The position numbers and the translations under genes are program-made. Source: CAYRSS01 sp964426945 (GTDB taxonomy: Bacteria; Planctomycetota; Phycisphaerae; UBA1845). From it: DNA of 40,272 bases. Shown here in pieces: positions 26,619-34,524 of the stretch. The stretch spans positions 1 to 40,272 of the forward strand of contig CAYRSS010000038.1 in NCBI GenBank assembly GCA_964426945.1, in the 5' to 3' direction. The notes under the pieces were generated by a model. It worked only from the letters and a program-made list of their open reading frames with translations, was not told the DNA's origin and searched no databases. Position 1 is the first letter of the stretch. Every line of letters begins with the position of its first letter.

Positions 26619-27576
26619 GATCGATCTCGGCGTTCTCGGGACGGGGGATAATCACCAGCTGCGAAGGCACGGGCTGCGCCTCGATGCCGGCGATGGGCCG
26701 ACCCTGGGCGTCGAGCGGTCGCACACGGTGAATCTGGCCGTTGACGAGGTTGTAGCGCAGCAGTTCGTTTTGGCGCAGCGCCTCCACCTCAAGGCTGTTC
26801 TCGGAGCGGACCTCGCGTCCGATGCCGGAATCCCGCGTGCGGGCGAAGGTCTTGATCTCCAGCTTCAGGGCCGATTGATCGAATGCGCCGACGGTGACCA
26901 TGCTGCTCGCGCTGGCATGATGATAATAGGCCTCGAATCCCTCGTCGCGCAGGAAGCGGCAGTACTCGACCGCGGCCTGGCGATAGTCCTGAAAGTCGTC
27001 GGTGGGCAGGAACACGGCGACCTGTAGCGAATAGCGGGCGGGCACCTCGCTGAGGATCCACGCGGGCACCTCTTCGCACGGCTGCGGACGGGGAACCTTC
27101 AGGGCGTAGGCGAAGGGCGCCGATCCGTCGTCCGCGCGAAGCGCACGGAGCATGTCGAAGTCGCGCCGCAGCTGGTCGGGCACGGTGAGGACGCCGCGCT
27201 CGTCGGTCTTGCGGTAGTACACGCCGTAGTACAGGCGCCAGCGACCATCAGCGCCGCCCTCAAACGACACTTCCTTGCCGCGGATGTTGCGCATCGCGGC
27301 AAGCTGGTCGGCCCAGGTGGCGACATGCCGCTGCGCGAATGGCCCTTCCAGCTCAATGAGCTGGATGGTCCAGGGCTGGCCCTTGTTGCGCGTGCCGAAG
27401 CGGGAGACATCGAAACTGCCCCCGCCGGTGCTGCGCCGGGCCGGGGCGGCTGTGCCGTCAAGTTCGCCCAGCGTGCGACGCTGCGGCTCGGGCCCGGCGC
27501 ATCCCGCGGCGATGAGGCAGCCCAGGAAGGCGAGGAGCCGCCTGAGCAACACGCGGGCGGCAGGGGCGTGGGTCAT
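26605..27576 (-). CDS. Putative lipoprotein with SPOR-like C-terminal region
   Basis: 323 residues. A signal peptide (RRLLAFLGCLIAAGC) ends in a lipobox (IAAGC, Cys at about 26), so it is probably lipid-anchored. The middle holds WTIQLIELEGPFAQRHVATW and YSLQVAVFLPTDDFQDYRQA; each has the shape of an SPOR-like beta-alpha unit (aromatic or hydrophobic strand, then helix with alternating hydrophobics), but the match is from reading alone. The C-terminus is Pro- and acid-rich. The ATG overlaps the rph stop by 4 nt (27573-27576) and the tail overlaps the rdgB start. Function unknown; the linkage suggests co-expression with RNase PH and RdgB. Confidence 0.75.
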   Translation of the reverse strand: MTHAPAARVLLRRLLAFLGCLIAAGCAGPEPQRRTLGELDGTAAPARRSTGGGSFDVSRFGTRNKGQPWTIQLIELEGPFAQRHVATWADQLAAMRNIRGKEVSFEGGADGRWRLYYGVYYRKTDERGVLTVPDQLRRDFDMLRALRADDGSAPFAYALKVPRPQPCEEVPAWILSEVPARYSLQVAVFLPTDDFQDYRQAAVEYCRFLRDEGFEAYYHHASASSMVTVGAFDQSALKLEIKTFARTRDSGIGREVRSENSLEVEALRQNELLRYNLVNGQIHRVRPLDAQGRPIAGIEAQPVPSQLVIIPRPENAEIDLDPS

Positions 27577-28310
27577 CGCCGCACCATCCCCGCCGGACGG
27601 CGCTTCGCCAGCGCGGCTTCTTGCGCCGCGAGAAGCTGCCGGATGCCCCCGCGAGAAAGCATCAGCAGGCGCTCAAGCTGGCGGCCGTCAAAGGTGCCGC
27701 CCTCGCCGGTGCCCTGGACTTCGATAAACCGGCCGCCCGCCGTCATCACCACGTTGAAGTCGACGTCGGCCGTGGAGTCTTCTCGGTAGTCGAGGTCGAG
27801 CGCGGCCTTGCCGTCGACAATGCCGGCGGAGACCGCGGCGACCGCCTCGATCACCGGCGACCGGGCGATCCACTTCTGACGGATGGCGTGCGAGACGGCA
27901 TCGCACAGGGCGACGTAGGCCCCGGTGATACTCGCGGTGCGCGTGCCGCCGTCGGCCTGCAGCACGTCGCAGTCGATCAGGATCGAGTTCTCGCCCAGCG
28001 CGGCGAAGTCGATCACCGCGCGAAGGGATCGGCCGATGAGGCGCTGAATCTCCTGCGTTCGGCCGTCGACCTTGCTGCGGTTGCGCGGCCGCCGGGAGTT
28101 GGTGGCGCCGGGGAGCATGTCGTACTCGGCGGTGACCCAGCCGAGCCCCTTGCCCGCCCGCCACTCGGGGACTTTCGTCTCCCAGCAGGCGGTGCAGAGC
28201 ACGTGCGTGCCGCCCCAGCGGATCAGGACGGAACCCGCCGCGTTGGCGGTGAATCCGCGGATGATTTCCAGCGGTCGAAGCTGATCGGCGCGGCGTTTGT
28301 CGTGTCGCAT
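27573..28310 (-). CDS. rph: Ribonuclease PH
   Basis: 245 residues from the ATG at 28310 (MRHDKRRADQLRPLEI); the open frame upstream crosses a repeat and is not coding. RNase PH trims the 3' ends of tRNAs using phosphate. Motifs are RPLEIIRGFTANAAGSVLI, AEYDMLPGATNSRRPR, SKVDGRTQEIQRLIGRSLRA, DCDVLQADGGTRTASITGAY and LDLDYREDSTADVDFNVVM. All catalytic Arg and Asp residues recognisable in the family appear kept. It heads a three-gene unit with the lipoprotein gene and rdgB, each overlapping the next. Confidence 0.97.
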   Translation of the reverse strand: MRHDKRRADQLRPLEIIRGFTANAAGSVLIRWGGTHVLCTACWETKVPEWRAGKGLGWVTAEYDMLPGATNSRRPRNRSKVDGRTQEIQRLIGRSLRAVIDFAALGENSILIDCDVLQADGGTRTASITGAYVALCDAVSHAIRQKWIARSPVIEAVAAVSAGIVDGKAALDLDYREDSTADVDFNVVMTAGGRFIEVQGTGEGGTFDGRQLERLLMLSRGGIRQLLAAQEAALAKRRPAGMVRR

Positions 28311-28423
28311 GGGCAGGTCGGGCGTCTGGCGTGAGCGGTTCGGTATTTCTCGACTCGTCGCTGCCTGAGCGTAGGGCGAGGCCCGACAAGTGTCAACGAA
28401 ACGGCCGCCCGGGGCCTCTAGCT

Positions 28424-28517
28424 GTCCGTTGAAAAAGGGGTCCGGCTCCGGCGTCATCCCGCTTCCCTTTTCCGTGAAGGGCGACTCGAGCGGTGCCTGA
28501 CCCCTTTTTCAACGGAC
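28424..28517. repeat. Imperfect palindromic element with 27-bp inverted arms
   Basis: Left arm 28424-28450 and right arm 28491-28517 pair at 25 of 27 positions, of which the outer 19 (GTCCGTTGAAAAAGGGGTC) are perfect; the 40-nt loop shows no gene. Flanks on both sides share TAG two nt outside the arm. It lies between the rph start region and the SRPBCC stop codon, where no gene is interrupted. GGGGTCAGGCACC-type palindromes are commonly dispersed in bacterial genomes, some linked to Y1-transposase REP elements; that link is from memory and not tested here. Confidence 0.75.
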
Positions 28518-28519
28518 TC

Positions 28520-28936
28520 CTACCTCCCGCCGGACTCGCAGAGGGCCTTTAGCCGCCCGAGGGTGAGCCGGCAGACCTCCTCGATCCGCTGGCGGTGATG
28601 TTCCGTCGCCTGCGGGAGCTCGACGCGGTAGGCCAGGCTGGTGCCCGAGGGTCCGGGTTCAAGATCGAAACTGATATGGAAGAGATTCGGCGTGCCGAAG
28701 CAGACCCAGCACGGCGGCTCGTAGGCCAGAACCTGGACATCGCACTCGTAGCGCCGTCCGAGGAGCACGCCGGTCTCCCGCCAGCGGTACTCCGGGCCGA
28801 ACGAGCACGAATTCAGCGGGGTCACCCCCAGAACGTCGTAACCGACGTACTCATGCTGTCGCACGGGCGCGGTGACGACCTGCCACACCGCGGCCGGGGC
28901 CGCGCCGATCTGTTCGGCCAGCTCGATGGTCAGCAT
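28520..28936 (-). CDS. SRPBCC-family small protein (START/polyketide-cyclase-like fold)
   Basis: 138 residues from the ATG at 28936, with AAGGGAG five nt upstream; the open frame upstream is a shadow. It opens LTIELAEQIGAAPAAVWQVVTAPVRQHEY, the beta-strand then helix that starts SRPBCC domains, continues with strands (WRETGVLLGRRYECDV, PPCWVCFGTPNLFHISFDLE) and ends in a long helix (RQRIEEVCRLTLGRLKALC). SRPBCC domains bind hydrophobic ligands. No signal peptide, so cytoplasmic. Its TAG stop is at the edge of the palindromic element. The substrate is unknown. Confidence 0.78.
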   Translation of the reverse strand: MLTIELAEQIGAAPAAVWQVVTAPVRQHEYVGYDVLGVTPLNSCSFGPEYRWRETGVLLGRRYECDVQVLAYEPPCWVCFGTPNLFHISFDLEPGPSGTSLAYRVELPQATEHHRQRIEEVCRLTLGRLKALCESGGR

Positions 28937-29115
28937 GGCGACTCCCTTCCGCGAGACGTGACACCCGATTATACCTCGGTGGCAGGGTCCGGGAAGCTCG
29001 CCGGGGTTCTTGGGCTCCGAGGCCGGTGGATCGGCCGCGGCCGGCCTGACGCCGGTGCGGAGCCGTCCTGCAGGGATTCGGCAAGTGCCACTTTCTGGCA
29101 TCGGCACGGAGCGGC

Positions 29116-30240
29116 ATGCCCTCCATCGTCTACGTGATTACCGATCTGGAAGTGGGCGGCGTGCCGCTGCACCTGCGACACCTTGCGCGGACCGCGATGC
29201 AGCGCGGGTTTGACGTCAGCGTGACGTCGCTGGCACCCGCCGGACCCGTGGGGGCCATGCTGTGCGAGGGCGGCATCGAGGTAGACTCCTGCGAGGGACG
29301 CGGCGGGCGAGACTGGGGTGTGCCGGGGCGGCTGGGAGCGATCCTGCGGCGGCGGCGGCCCGACCTCGTGCACGCACTTCTGTTCCACGCCAACGTCGCG
29401 GCGCGATGGGCGGGTCGGCGGGCGGGCATACCGCGGCAGCGCATCCTCTGCGAGATTCAGACCGTCGAGGTTGAGCGACGCTGGCACCTGCTGGTCGACC
29501 GATTCACTCACCGCGGGTGTCGACTGACGATCGGCAACTCGCCGTCGGTGGTTGCGCACCTGCATCACGCGGCGCGGATTCCGCTCGACCGGCTGCGGCT
29601 CGTGCGCGGGGGGATCGATGCATCGCGAATCGACGCCGCCCCGCCGGCGAGCCGGGAGACCCTCATTCCGGGGGATGCCGCTGGTCCGGATGCGAAGCCG
29701 GCTCCGATCATCCTGTGGGTCGGTCGGCTCGATCCGGTGAAGGGGCTCGACGTACTCATCCCGGCGTTCTCCGGGCTGCCGAGCGAGTTGGGGGCACACC
29801 TCGTGCTCGTGGGCGGCGGCGCACTGCGGCCGCGGATCGAGGCGGACATCGCGGCCCGCGGTCTCGCCGGCCGGGTCCACTTGCCCGGACCGCGGGGCGA
29901 CGTGCCGTCGCTGCTGAAGGCGTGCGACGTATTCGCGTTCCCCTCGCGGACCGAAGGGCTGCCCAACGCCCTGCTTGAAGCGATGGCCGCCCGCTGCCCG
30001 ATCGTGACGACCGACGTGCCCGGCTGTCGCGACCTGATCGTGAACGGCGCGAGCGGGCTCGTCGTACCCTATGGGGATGAAGCGGGGTTGCGTGCAGCGC
30101 TGCATCGGCTGCTCACCGATCGGACGCTCGCGGAGCGGCTGGGCGCAGAGGCCCGGCGAGTCGTCCAATCGGAGTGGCGCATCGCCGACACCTACGAGGC
30201 GTACATCTCGCTGTATCGCGAGGCGCTGGCCGCCGGATAA
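29116..30240 (+). CDS. Glycosyltransferase family 4
   Basis: 374 residues, ATG at 29116 with GGAGCGG just upstream. GT-B fold: YVITDLEVGGVPLHLRHLAR is the donor/acceptor-binding N-terminus, PIILWVGRLDPVKGLDVLI begins the C-terminal Rossmann domain, and FAFPSRTEGLPNALLEAMAA is the EX7E-type nucleotide-sugar motif. It is probably cytoplasmic, with a membrane-associated acceptor. It is not in the LPS operon but in a plus-strand group with thiL and tsaE, so its acceptor is not evident; cell-envelope sugar addition is the general inference. It ends 31 nt before thiL. Confidence 0.86.
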   Translation: MPSIVYVITDLEVGGVPLHLRHLARTAMQRGFDVSVTSLAPAGPVGAMLCEGGIEVDSCEGRGGRDWGVPGRLGAILRRRRPDLVHALLFHANVAARWAGRRAGIPRQRILCEIQTVEVERRWHLLVDRFTHRGCRLTIGNSPSVVAHLHHAARIPLDRLRLVRGGIDASRIDAAPPASRETLIPGDAAGPDAKPAPIILWVGRLDPVKGLDVLIPAFSGLPSELGAHLVLVGGGALRPRIEADIAARGLAGRVHLPGPRGDVPSLLKACDVFAFPSRTEGLPNALLEAMAARCPIVTTDVPGCRDLIVNGASGLVVPYGDEAGLRAALHRLLTDRTLAERLGAEARRVVQSEWRIADTYEAYISLYREALAAG

Positions 30241-30271
30241 CGGGGATTGCCCCGGCCGAAGATATCGAGTC

Positions 30272-31171
30272 ATGGCATCGGTCGAACTGGAATTCGTGCA
30301 ATGGCTGTCGCGCCGGACGCGGGCGCGCGCCGGCCTCGCCGTCGGCATCGGCGATGACATGGCCGTGCTCGAACTCGGCGGGCGGCGCGTGCTGATGGCC
30401 GCGGACATGATGCTCGACGGCGTTCACTTCGACTCGACGCGGGACGATCTGCGGCTGGTGGGGCGCAAGGCGCTGGCGTGCAACCTGTCCGACTGTGCGG
30501 CGATGGCCGTCCGGCCGGTTGCGGCGACGGTGTCGCTGGCCCTGCCTCGCAGCTTCGAGTTGCCCCAGGCGCAGCGCATCCTCGAAGGGGTGGAAGACCT
30601 CGCCGCCGAGTACAATGTAGCCCTCGCCGGCGGCGACACGACGTCGTGGGATCAGCCGATGGTCATCGATGTGGCGGTGCTCGCCGAGCCCTACGAGGGC
30701 GTCGAGCCGGTGCTTCGTCGCGGGGCACAACCGCGCGACGGCCTGTACGTCACCGGCCCCCTCGGCGGCAGCCTGATCGGTCGGCATCTCACCTTCGAGC
30801 CGCGCGTTCGCGAAGCCCACCGCCTCGCCGGGTCGCTTCGGTCGCGTCTTCACGCCATGATGGACATCAGCGACGGCCTTTCGATCGACGCCCACCGCAT
30901 GGCGACCGCCTCCGGCGTCGGCGTGGAGCTTGACGAAGCGGCGGTGCTGGCGGTGGCGAGCGACGACGCCCGCGCCATGGCCCGCCTCGACGGCCGGCCC
31001 CTTCTGGACCACGCATTGAGCGACGGGGAGGACTTCGAACTGCTGCTGGCCGTCGCGGGCGAACCGGAATCGGGGTTGCTCCGCGTGGGCCGGATCACGG
31101 AGAGCGGGTTCGATTTGCGCGGCGCGGACGGCGTGGTCCGCCCGCTCAAGCCGCAAGGATACGTCCATTGA
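30272..31171 (+). CDS. thiL: Thiamine-monophosphate kinase ThiL
   Basis: 299 residues from the ATG at 30272; the frame open upstream lies in the preceding gene. ThiL phosphorylates thiamine monophosphate to the active diphosphate, using ATP, in the cytoplasm. Motifs are VGIGDDMAVL (metal-binding Asp residues at 28-29), LMAADMMLDGVHFD, KALACNLSDCAAMAVRP, the ALAGGDTT loop, MDISDGLSIDAHRM and LSDGEDFELLLAV. It overlaps tsaE by 4 nt (TTGA at 31168-31171), a coupling of thiL and tsaE. Confidence 0.95.
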   Translation: MASVELEFVQWLSRRTRARAGLAVGIGDDMAVLELGGRRVLMAADMMLDGVHFDSTRDDLRLVGRKALACNLSDCAAMAVRPVAATVSLALPRSFELPQAQRILEGVEDLAAEYNVALAGGDTTSWDQPMVIDVAVLAEPYEGVEPVLRRGAQPRDGLYVTGPLGGSLIGRHLTFEPRVREAHRLAGSLRSRLHAMMDISDGLSIDAHRMATASGVGVELDEAAVLAVASDDARAMARLDGRPLLDHALSDGEDFELLLAVAGEPESGLLRVGRITESGFDLRGADGVVRPLKPQGYVH

Positions 31172-31659
31172 ACAGACCAGCCGACGAGTTCGTACTGATC
31201 AGCCGCAGCCCCGCGGAGACCCTGGAGCTGGGGCGGGCGCTGGGTGCGGCGCTGCGGCCGGGGACCGTCATCGGTCTCGTCGGGCGGCTGGGTGCCGGGA
31301 AAACCCTGCTGGTGAAGGGAATCGCCGGCGGCAACGGGCTGGCGGATGACGGGCTGGTGACCAGCCCCACTTTCACCCTCGTGCAGGAGTATGCAGGTCG
31401 GCTTCACCTGTTTCACATCGACGTGTATCGTTTGAAGCGGCCGGAGGACTTGACCGCGCTGGGCTTCGACGAAATGTGCTCGTCGGGCGGCGCGGTACTC
31501 GTGGAATGGGCCGACCGCGTGCCGGGGCTGATGCCGGTAGACGCGCTGTGGATCGAACTCGAATCGCTCGAGGACGATTCCCGCCGCCTGACCCTCCGGG
31601 CCCGCGGCGAGGCGGCGCGGGCCTGCGCCGGGGTAATCCGGACCGCCGGCGCTGGATAA
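31168..31659 (+). CDS. tsaE: tRNA threonylcarbamoyladenosine biosynthesis ATPase TsaE
   Basis: 163 residues, near the usual 150-160. TTG start at 31168 overlaps the thiL stop. TsaE is a P-loop ATPase that resets the TsaB-TsaD complex during t6A formation on tRNA A37. Walker A is GRLGAGKT (39-46, Lys45); the segment TSPTFTLVQEYAGRLHLFHIDVYRL and VLVEWADRV match the family. No ATG lies near enough to begin the protein before EFVLISRS. Its partner tsaD is at 24916-25941, in a different transcription unit. Confidence 0.94.
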   Translation: MNRPADEFVLISRSPAETLELGRALGAALRPGTVIGLVGRLGAGKTLLVKGIAGGNGLADDGLVTSPTFTLVQEYAGRLHLFHIDVYRLKRPEDLTALGFDEMCSSGGAVLVEWADRVPGLMPVDALWIELESLEDDSRRLTLRARGEAARACAGVIRTAGAG

Positions 31660-31722
31660 CGAAACGGCGGTTCGCGCGTCTGCTGAGTCGGGAGCCTTGC
31701 CCCCATTCGGAGAACGCCTGTG

Positions 31723-33063
31723 ATGCGACGATTCTTTAGCGCCGTCCTGCTGATGAGCCCGTGGTTAGTCGCCGGTGCGGCGTGCGCCCCGCGCGAACAC
31801 GGCGGCCCGTCTGCCGAGTCTCAGGAACCGACCGCGGCGCCGGATCGCGTCGCCGCCGCGACCGACCGGACGCTGGAGCGGGTCGACATTCAGCGGGTTT
31901 CGACGGTTGCGCCGTTTCCGCGCGGGCTGGCGGAGTCGGATGGGAAGCTCTACGTGCTCTGTCGCGGCCGTGTCCGCGACGCGGGGGGCGTATCCGCCGA
32001 CATCGACGACCAGGCGGGCACGCTGTACGTGATGGACCCCGACATCGGCGAACCTGTTGCGAGCGAGGTTGGCGAGGCCGTCCGCACCAACGGGCGGGTG
32101 CTCGCGCGACCGACGGAGCCGCCGTTTCGCCTGTGGGATCGCACCGCTGCGCCACCGGAAACGGACCGCACAACCGATCGCCCCTACTGCGTGCTTCGCT
32201 ATCACGGGCCGACGCACAGCCTGTACTTCTGTGCGTTCTCGGGCATCGACAAGCCCAACCGCCCCGGCGCCAGCTCATTCAGCAAGAACCTGTCCGACGG
32301 CCTGTTGCGGTATGACCTGCGCACGAAGCGCTTCTACGAAATCGAGCGACACAACATGGAGGCCGGCGGCAGCTATCCGCATCACAATACGTCGCACCAT
32401 CCGCCGCCGCATGGCTGGCTGAACGGGCCGGACAACTGCCTGGCCGTGGGCAATTCGCTGTATGCGGTGGCGAAGGACAACAACGTGCTCGTGCGGTATG
32501 ACCTGTCGAAGCTGGTCGATGATCCGGAGGCCGGCGCCCCAGCGAGCGAACTGATCCTCGGCGAACGAATGACCATCCGCGGGCTCGGCGAAGTATCGCT
32601 GCACGGATACAGCGCGCTGGCGACCTTCGGCGACTACCTATACGTAGGGTTCCGTACGTCGTCGGTGGTCGTGCGGATTCCGCTCGACGACGCGGGGCTG
32701 CCGGTCCGGCCCATCGTGGGCGAGGTGGTCGCGCGGTTCCGGCCGTACGACCCGGTCGAGCGCAAGTCCGCCGACGTGACCGACATCGCCTTCGACGGCG
32801 AAGGGCGGCTGTATGTGATCAACGCCAAGCCCGCGCGGATTCACCGCTTCACCCCCGACCCGCGCCGCGTCTACGACGCCACCGCCCCCGGCGTGGAGCC
32901 CTGGGCCGACCTTGCCGCGGCGACGGGCAATCCGCGGATGAAGATCGAGGCCCTGATGGTCGACGAGCGCGGGCGCGTATTCGTGTCTTCGGGGGATGGG
33001 CACGAATTCCAGCGCGGCGCCCACGGCACGGTGTACCGCCTTGATCCGCGCAGCGGCGCGTGA
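31723..33063 (+). CDS. Exported beta-propeller-like protein with a His-rich loop, possible lipoprotein
   Basis: 446 residues from the ATG at 31723; a GTG at 31720 is also possible, with GGAGA upstream. The N-terminus is a signal peptide (RRFFSAVLLMSPWLVAGAAC), and a possible lipid-modified Cys follows, though the lipobox is not canonical (GAAC). The rest reads as repeated short blades: GLAESDGKLYVLCRGR, NCLAVGNSLYAVAKDNNVLVRYD, ATFGDYLYVGFRTSSVVVRI, DIAFDGEGRLYVINAKPARIHRFT, EALMVDERGRVFVSSGDGHEF. That is an NHL/SMP-30-like propeller pattern. A His-rich loop (SYPHHNTSHHPPPHG, about 217-231) is unusual and could bind metal. Substrate unknown. Confidence 0.78.
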   Translation: MRRFFSAVLLMSPWLVAGAACAPREHGGPSAESQEPTAAPDRVAAATDRTLERVDIQRVSTVAPFPRGLAESDGKLYVLCRGRVRDAGGVSADIDDQAGTLYVMDPDIGEPVASEVGEAVRTNGRVLARPTEPPFRLWDRTAAPPETDRTTDRPYCVLRYHGPTHSLYFCAFSGIDKPNRPGASSFSKNLSDGLLRYDLRTKRFYEIERHNMEAGGSYPHHNTSHHPPPHGWLNGPDNCLAVGNSLYAVAKDNNVLVRYDLSKLVDDPEAGAPASELILGERMTIRGLGEVSLHGYSALATFGDYLYVGFRTSSVVVRIPLDDAGLPVRPIVGEVVARFRPYDPVERKSADVTDIAFDGEGRLYVINAKPARIHRFTPDPRRVYDATAPGVEPWADLAAATGNPRMKIEALMVDERGRVFVSSGDGHEFQRGAHGTVYRLDPRSGA

Positions 33064-33078
33064 TCGCGGGATCGTCGG

Positions 33079-34356
33079 TCAGCGAGCCTTCAGGCGCCGG
33101 CTGACCTCCTCCGCCTCGCGGAAGACGCGCATGAAGTTGCCGCCGAGGATCTTGCGGATATCCTCGTGGCCGTAGCCGCGGTTCATCAGTTCCTGCGTGA
33201 TGTACGGATACTTCGAGACGTCTTCGAGCTGCCGCGGCATGATGCCCGTGCCGTCGAAGTCGGAGCCCAGCCCCGCACTCTCGATCCCGGCCACCTTCAC
33301 GATGTGATCGATATGATCCACGACGTGCTGCACCGTCGTCGTGGGGATCGGGTTGGCCTTCTCCCACGCCTGCATCGCCCGGCGGAACTCGTGCTCGTCG
33401 GGATGCTTCTGCTTCATCTCCCGCTCGACCTCGAAGTTCCGTCGCATGATCCGGGCACCCTCGGGGTGCACATAGCCGGGGTAGAAGTTCACCATGACGA
33501 TGCCCCGGTTGATTTTGATCATCGCGAGCACGTCGTCGGGGACGTTTCGCGGGTGATCGGCCACGGCCATGGCGCCGGAGTGTGAGACGATCAGCGGAGC
33601 TTTCGTCACGCGGAGGGCATCGCGCATCGTGTCGGCCGAGACGTGGGCGAGGTCGACAAGCATGCCCAGGCGGTTCATCTCGAGCACGACCTGTTCGCCG
33701 AAGGCGGTCAACCCGCCGTGACGGGCTTCGTCCGTGGCCGAGTCGGCCCATTCGATCGTCTCGGAGTGGGTGAGGCCGAGGTAGCGGCCGCCGAGGGTGT
33801 AGAAGTCGCGCAGCTTGTCGAGCGAATTCTCGATGACGTGGCCGCCTTCGATGCCGATGAGCGACGCGACCTTGCCGTCCTTGCGGGCGCGGTCGATGTC
33901 GTCGGCGGTGAAGGCGAGTTGCAGCGTGTCCTTGTAGCGGGCGACCATCTTGCCGATGAGGTCGAACTGCTCGACGGCGATCTTCGCGGCGGTGCCCTCA
34001 CGGGCGGCCGACGGCGGCACATACACCACCCAGAACTGGGCCCCCACGCCGCCCTCGCGCAGGCGAACCATGTCGGTGAAGAGCTCGGGCTGAGGCTTGT
34101 TCAGGTCGACCTTGGTCAGGTTGCTTTCGAACCGTTTGCGAAGCTGCCATGGCAGGTCGTTATGACCATCCACGACGAGGCAGGCGGCATGAAGCCGAAT
34201 CGCCTCGGGGGTCAGGCGGAGCATCGGCGGAAGCATGGGCTTACTCCCCTCCTCGCCCGCGGCGGGGGTGTCGGCGGCGGTGCGGGGCGAGACGACGGCG
34301 ACCAGCACGCCGACGGCCGCCAGCACGCTGATGGTAAAGAAACGATGCGTGTGCAT
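33079..34356 (-). CDS. Exported membrane-dipeptidase (peptidase M19 family)
   Basis: 425 residues from the ATG at 34356, with GGAG six nt upstream; the longer frame is a repeat shadow. A signal peptide (FFTISVLAAVGVLVAVVSPRTAA) precedes the M19 TIM-barrel. Ligands of the binuclear zinc site are seen: His65 and Asp67 in VVDGHNDLPW, bridging Glu170 in LIGIEGGH, His238 in VDLAHVS and His259 in IVSHSG, plus Asp in GLGSDFDGTG. The family hydrolyses dipeptides, including D-amino-acid and L-D types. It is probably periplasmic or lipid-exposed. With the M24 peptidase and the POT symporter nearby it may supply amino acids from peptides. Confidence 0.93.
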   Translation of the reverse strand: MHTHRFFTISVLAAVGVLVAVVSPRTAADTPAAGEEGSKPMLPPMLRLTPEAIRLHAACLVVDGHNDLPWQLRKRFESNLTKVDLNKPQPELFTDMVRLREGGVGAQFWVVYVPPSAAREGTAAKIAVEQFDLIGKMVARYKDTLQLAFTADDIDRARKDGKVASLIGIEGGHVIENSLDKLRDFYTLGGRYLGLTHSETIEWADSATDEARHGGLTAFGEQVVLEMNRLGMLVDLAHVSADTMRDALRVTKAPLIVSHSGAMAVADHPRNVPDDVLAMIKINRGIVMVNFYPGYVHPEGARIMRRNFEVEREMKQKHPDEHEFRRAMQAWEKANPIPTTTVQHVVDHIDHIVKVAGIESAGLGSDFDGTGIMPRQLEDVSKYPYITQELMNRGYGHEDIRKILGGNFMRVFREAEEVSRRLKAR

Positions 34357-34440
34357 GAAGCTCTCCGTGAGCGAACCCGAGCGTCGATGCCGCGATCGTA
34401 GCCGCGGACCCCGGCCTGAATCAAAGCCGCGGCGAAGAAA

Positions 34441-34507
34441 CCGCGGCCACGAGCCGCGGAAAGGAAACCACGGAGGGCACAGAGGAGCCACAGCGGGCCA
34501 CGGAGGC
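34441..34507. repeat. 10-nt periodic tract with adjoining hairpin
   Basis: Four units of exactly 10 nt at 34468-34507 (CCACGGAGGG, CACAGAGGAG, CCACAGCGGG, CCACGGAGGC). Just before it is a perfect 7-bp stem CCGCGGC/GCCGCGG (34441-34459, loop CACGA). The tract lies between the zinc-ribbon stop codon (34525) and the dipeptidase start (34356). No spacer-repeat pattern, so not CRISPR. Confidence 0.7.
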
Positions 34508-34524
34508 GCGCCGGAGCCCTCCAT

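Noticed and set aside
28424..28517. Palindrome considered as a terminator for rph or the SRPBCC gene
   Set aside because: The arms are separated by a 40-nt loop and there is no T-run after the stem in either direction.
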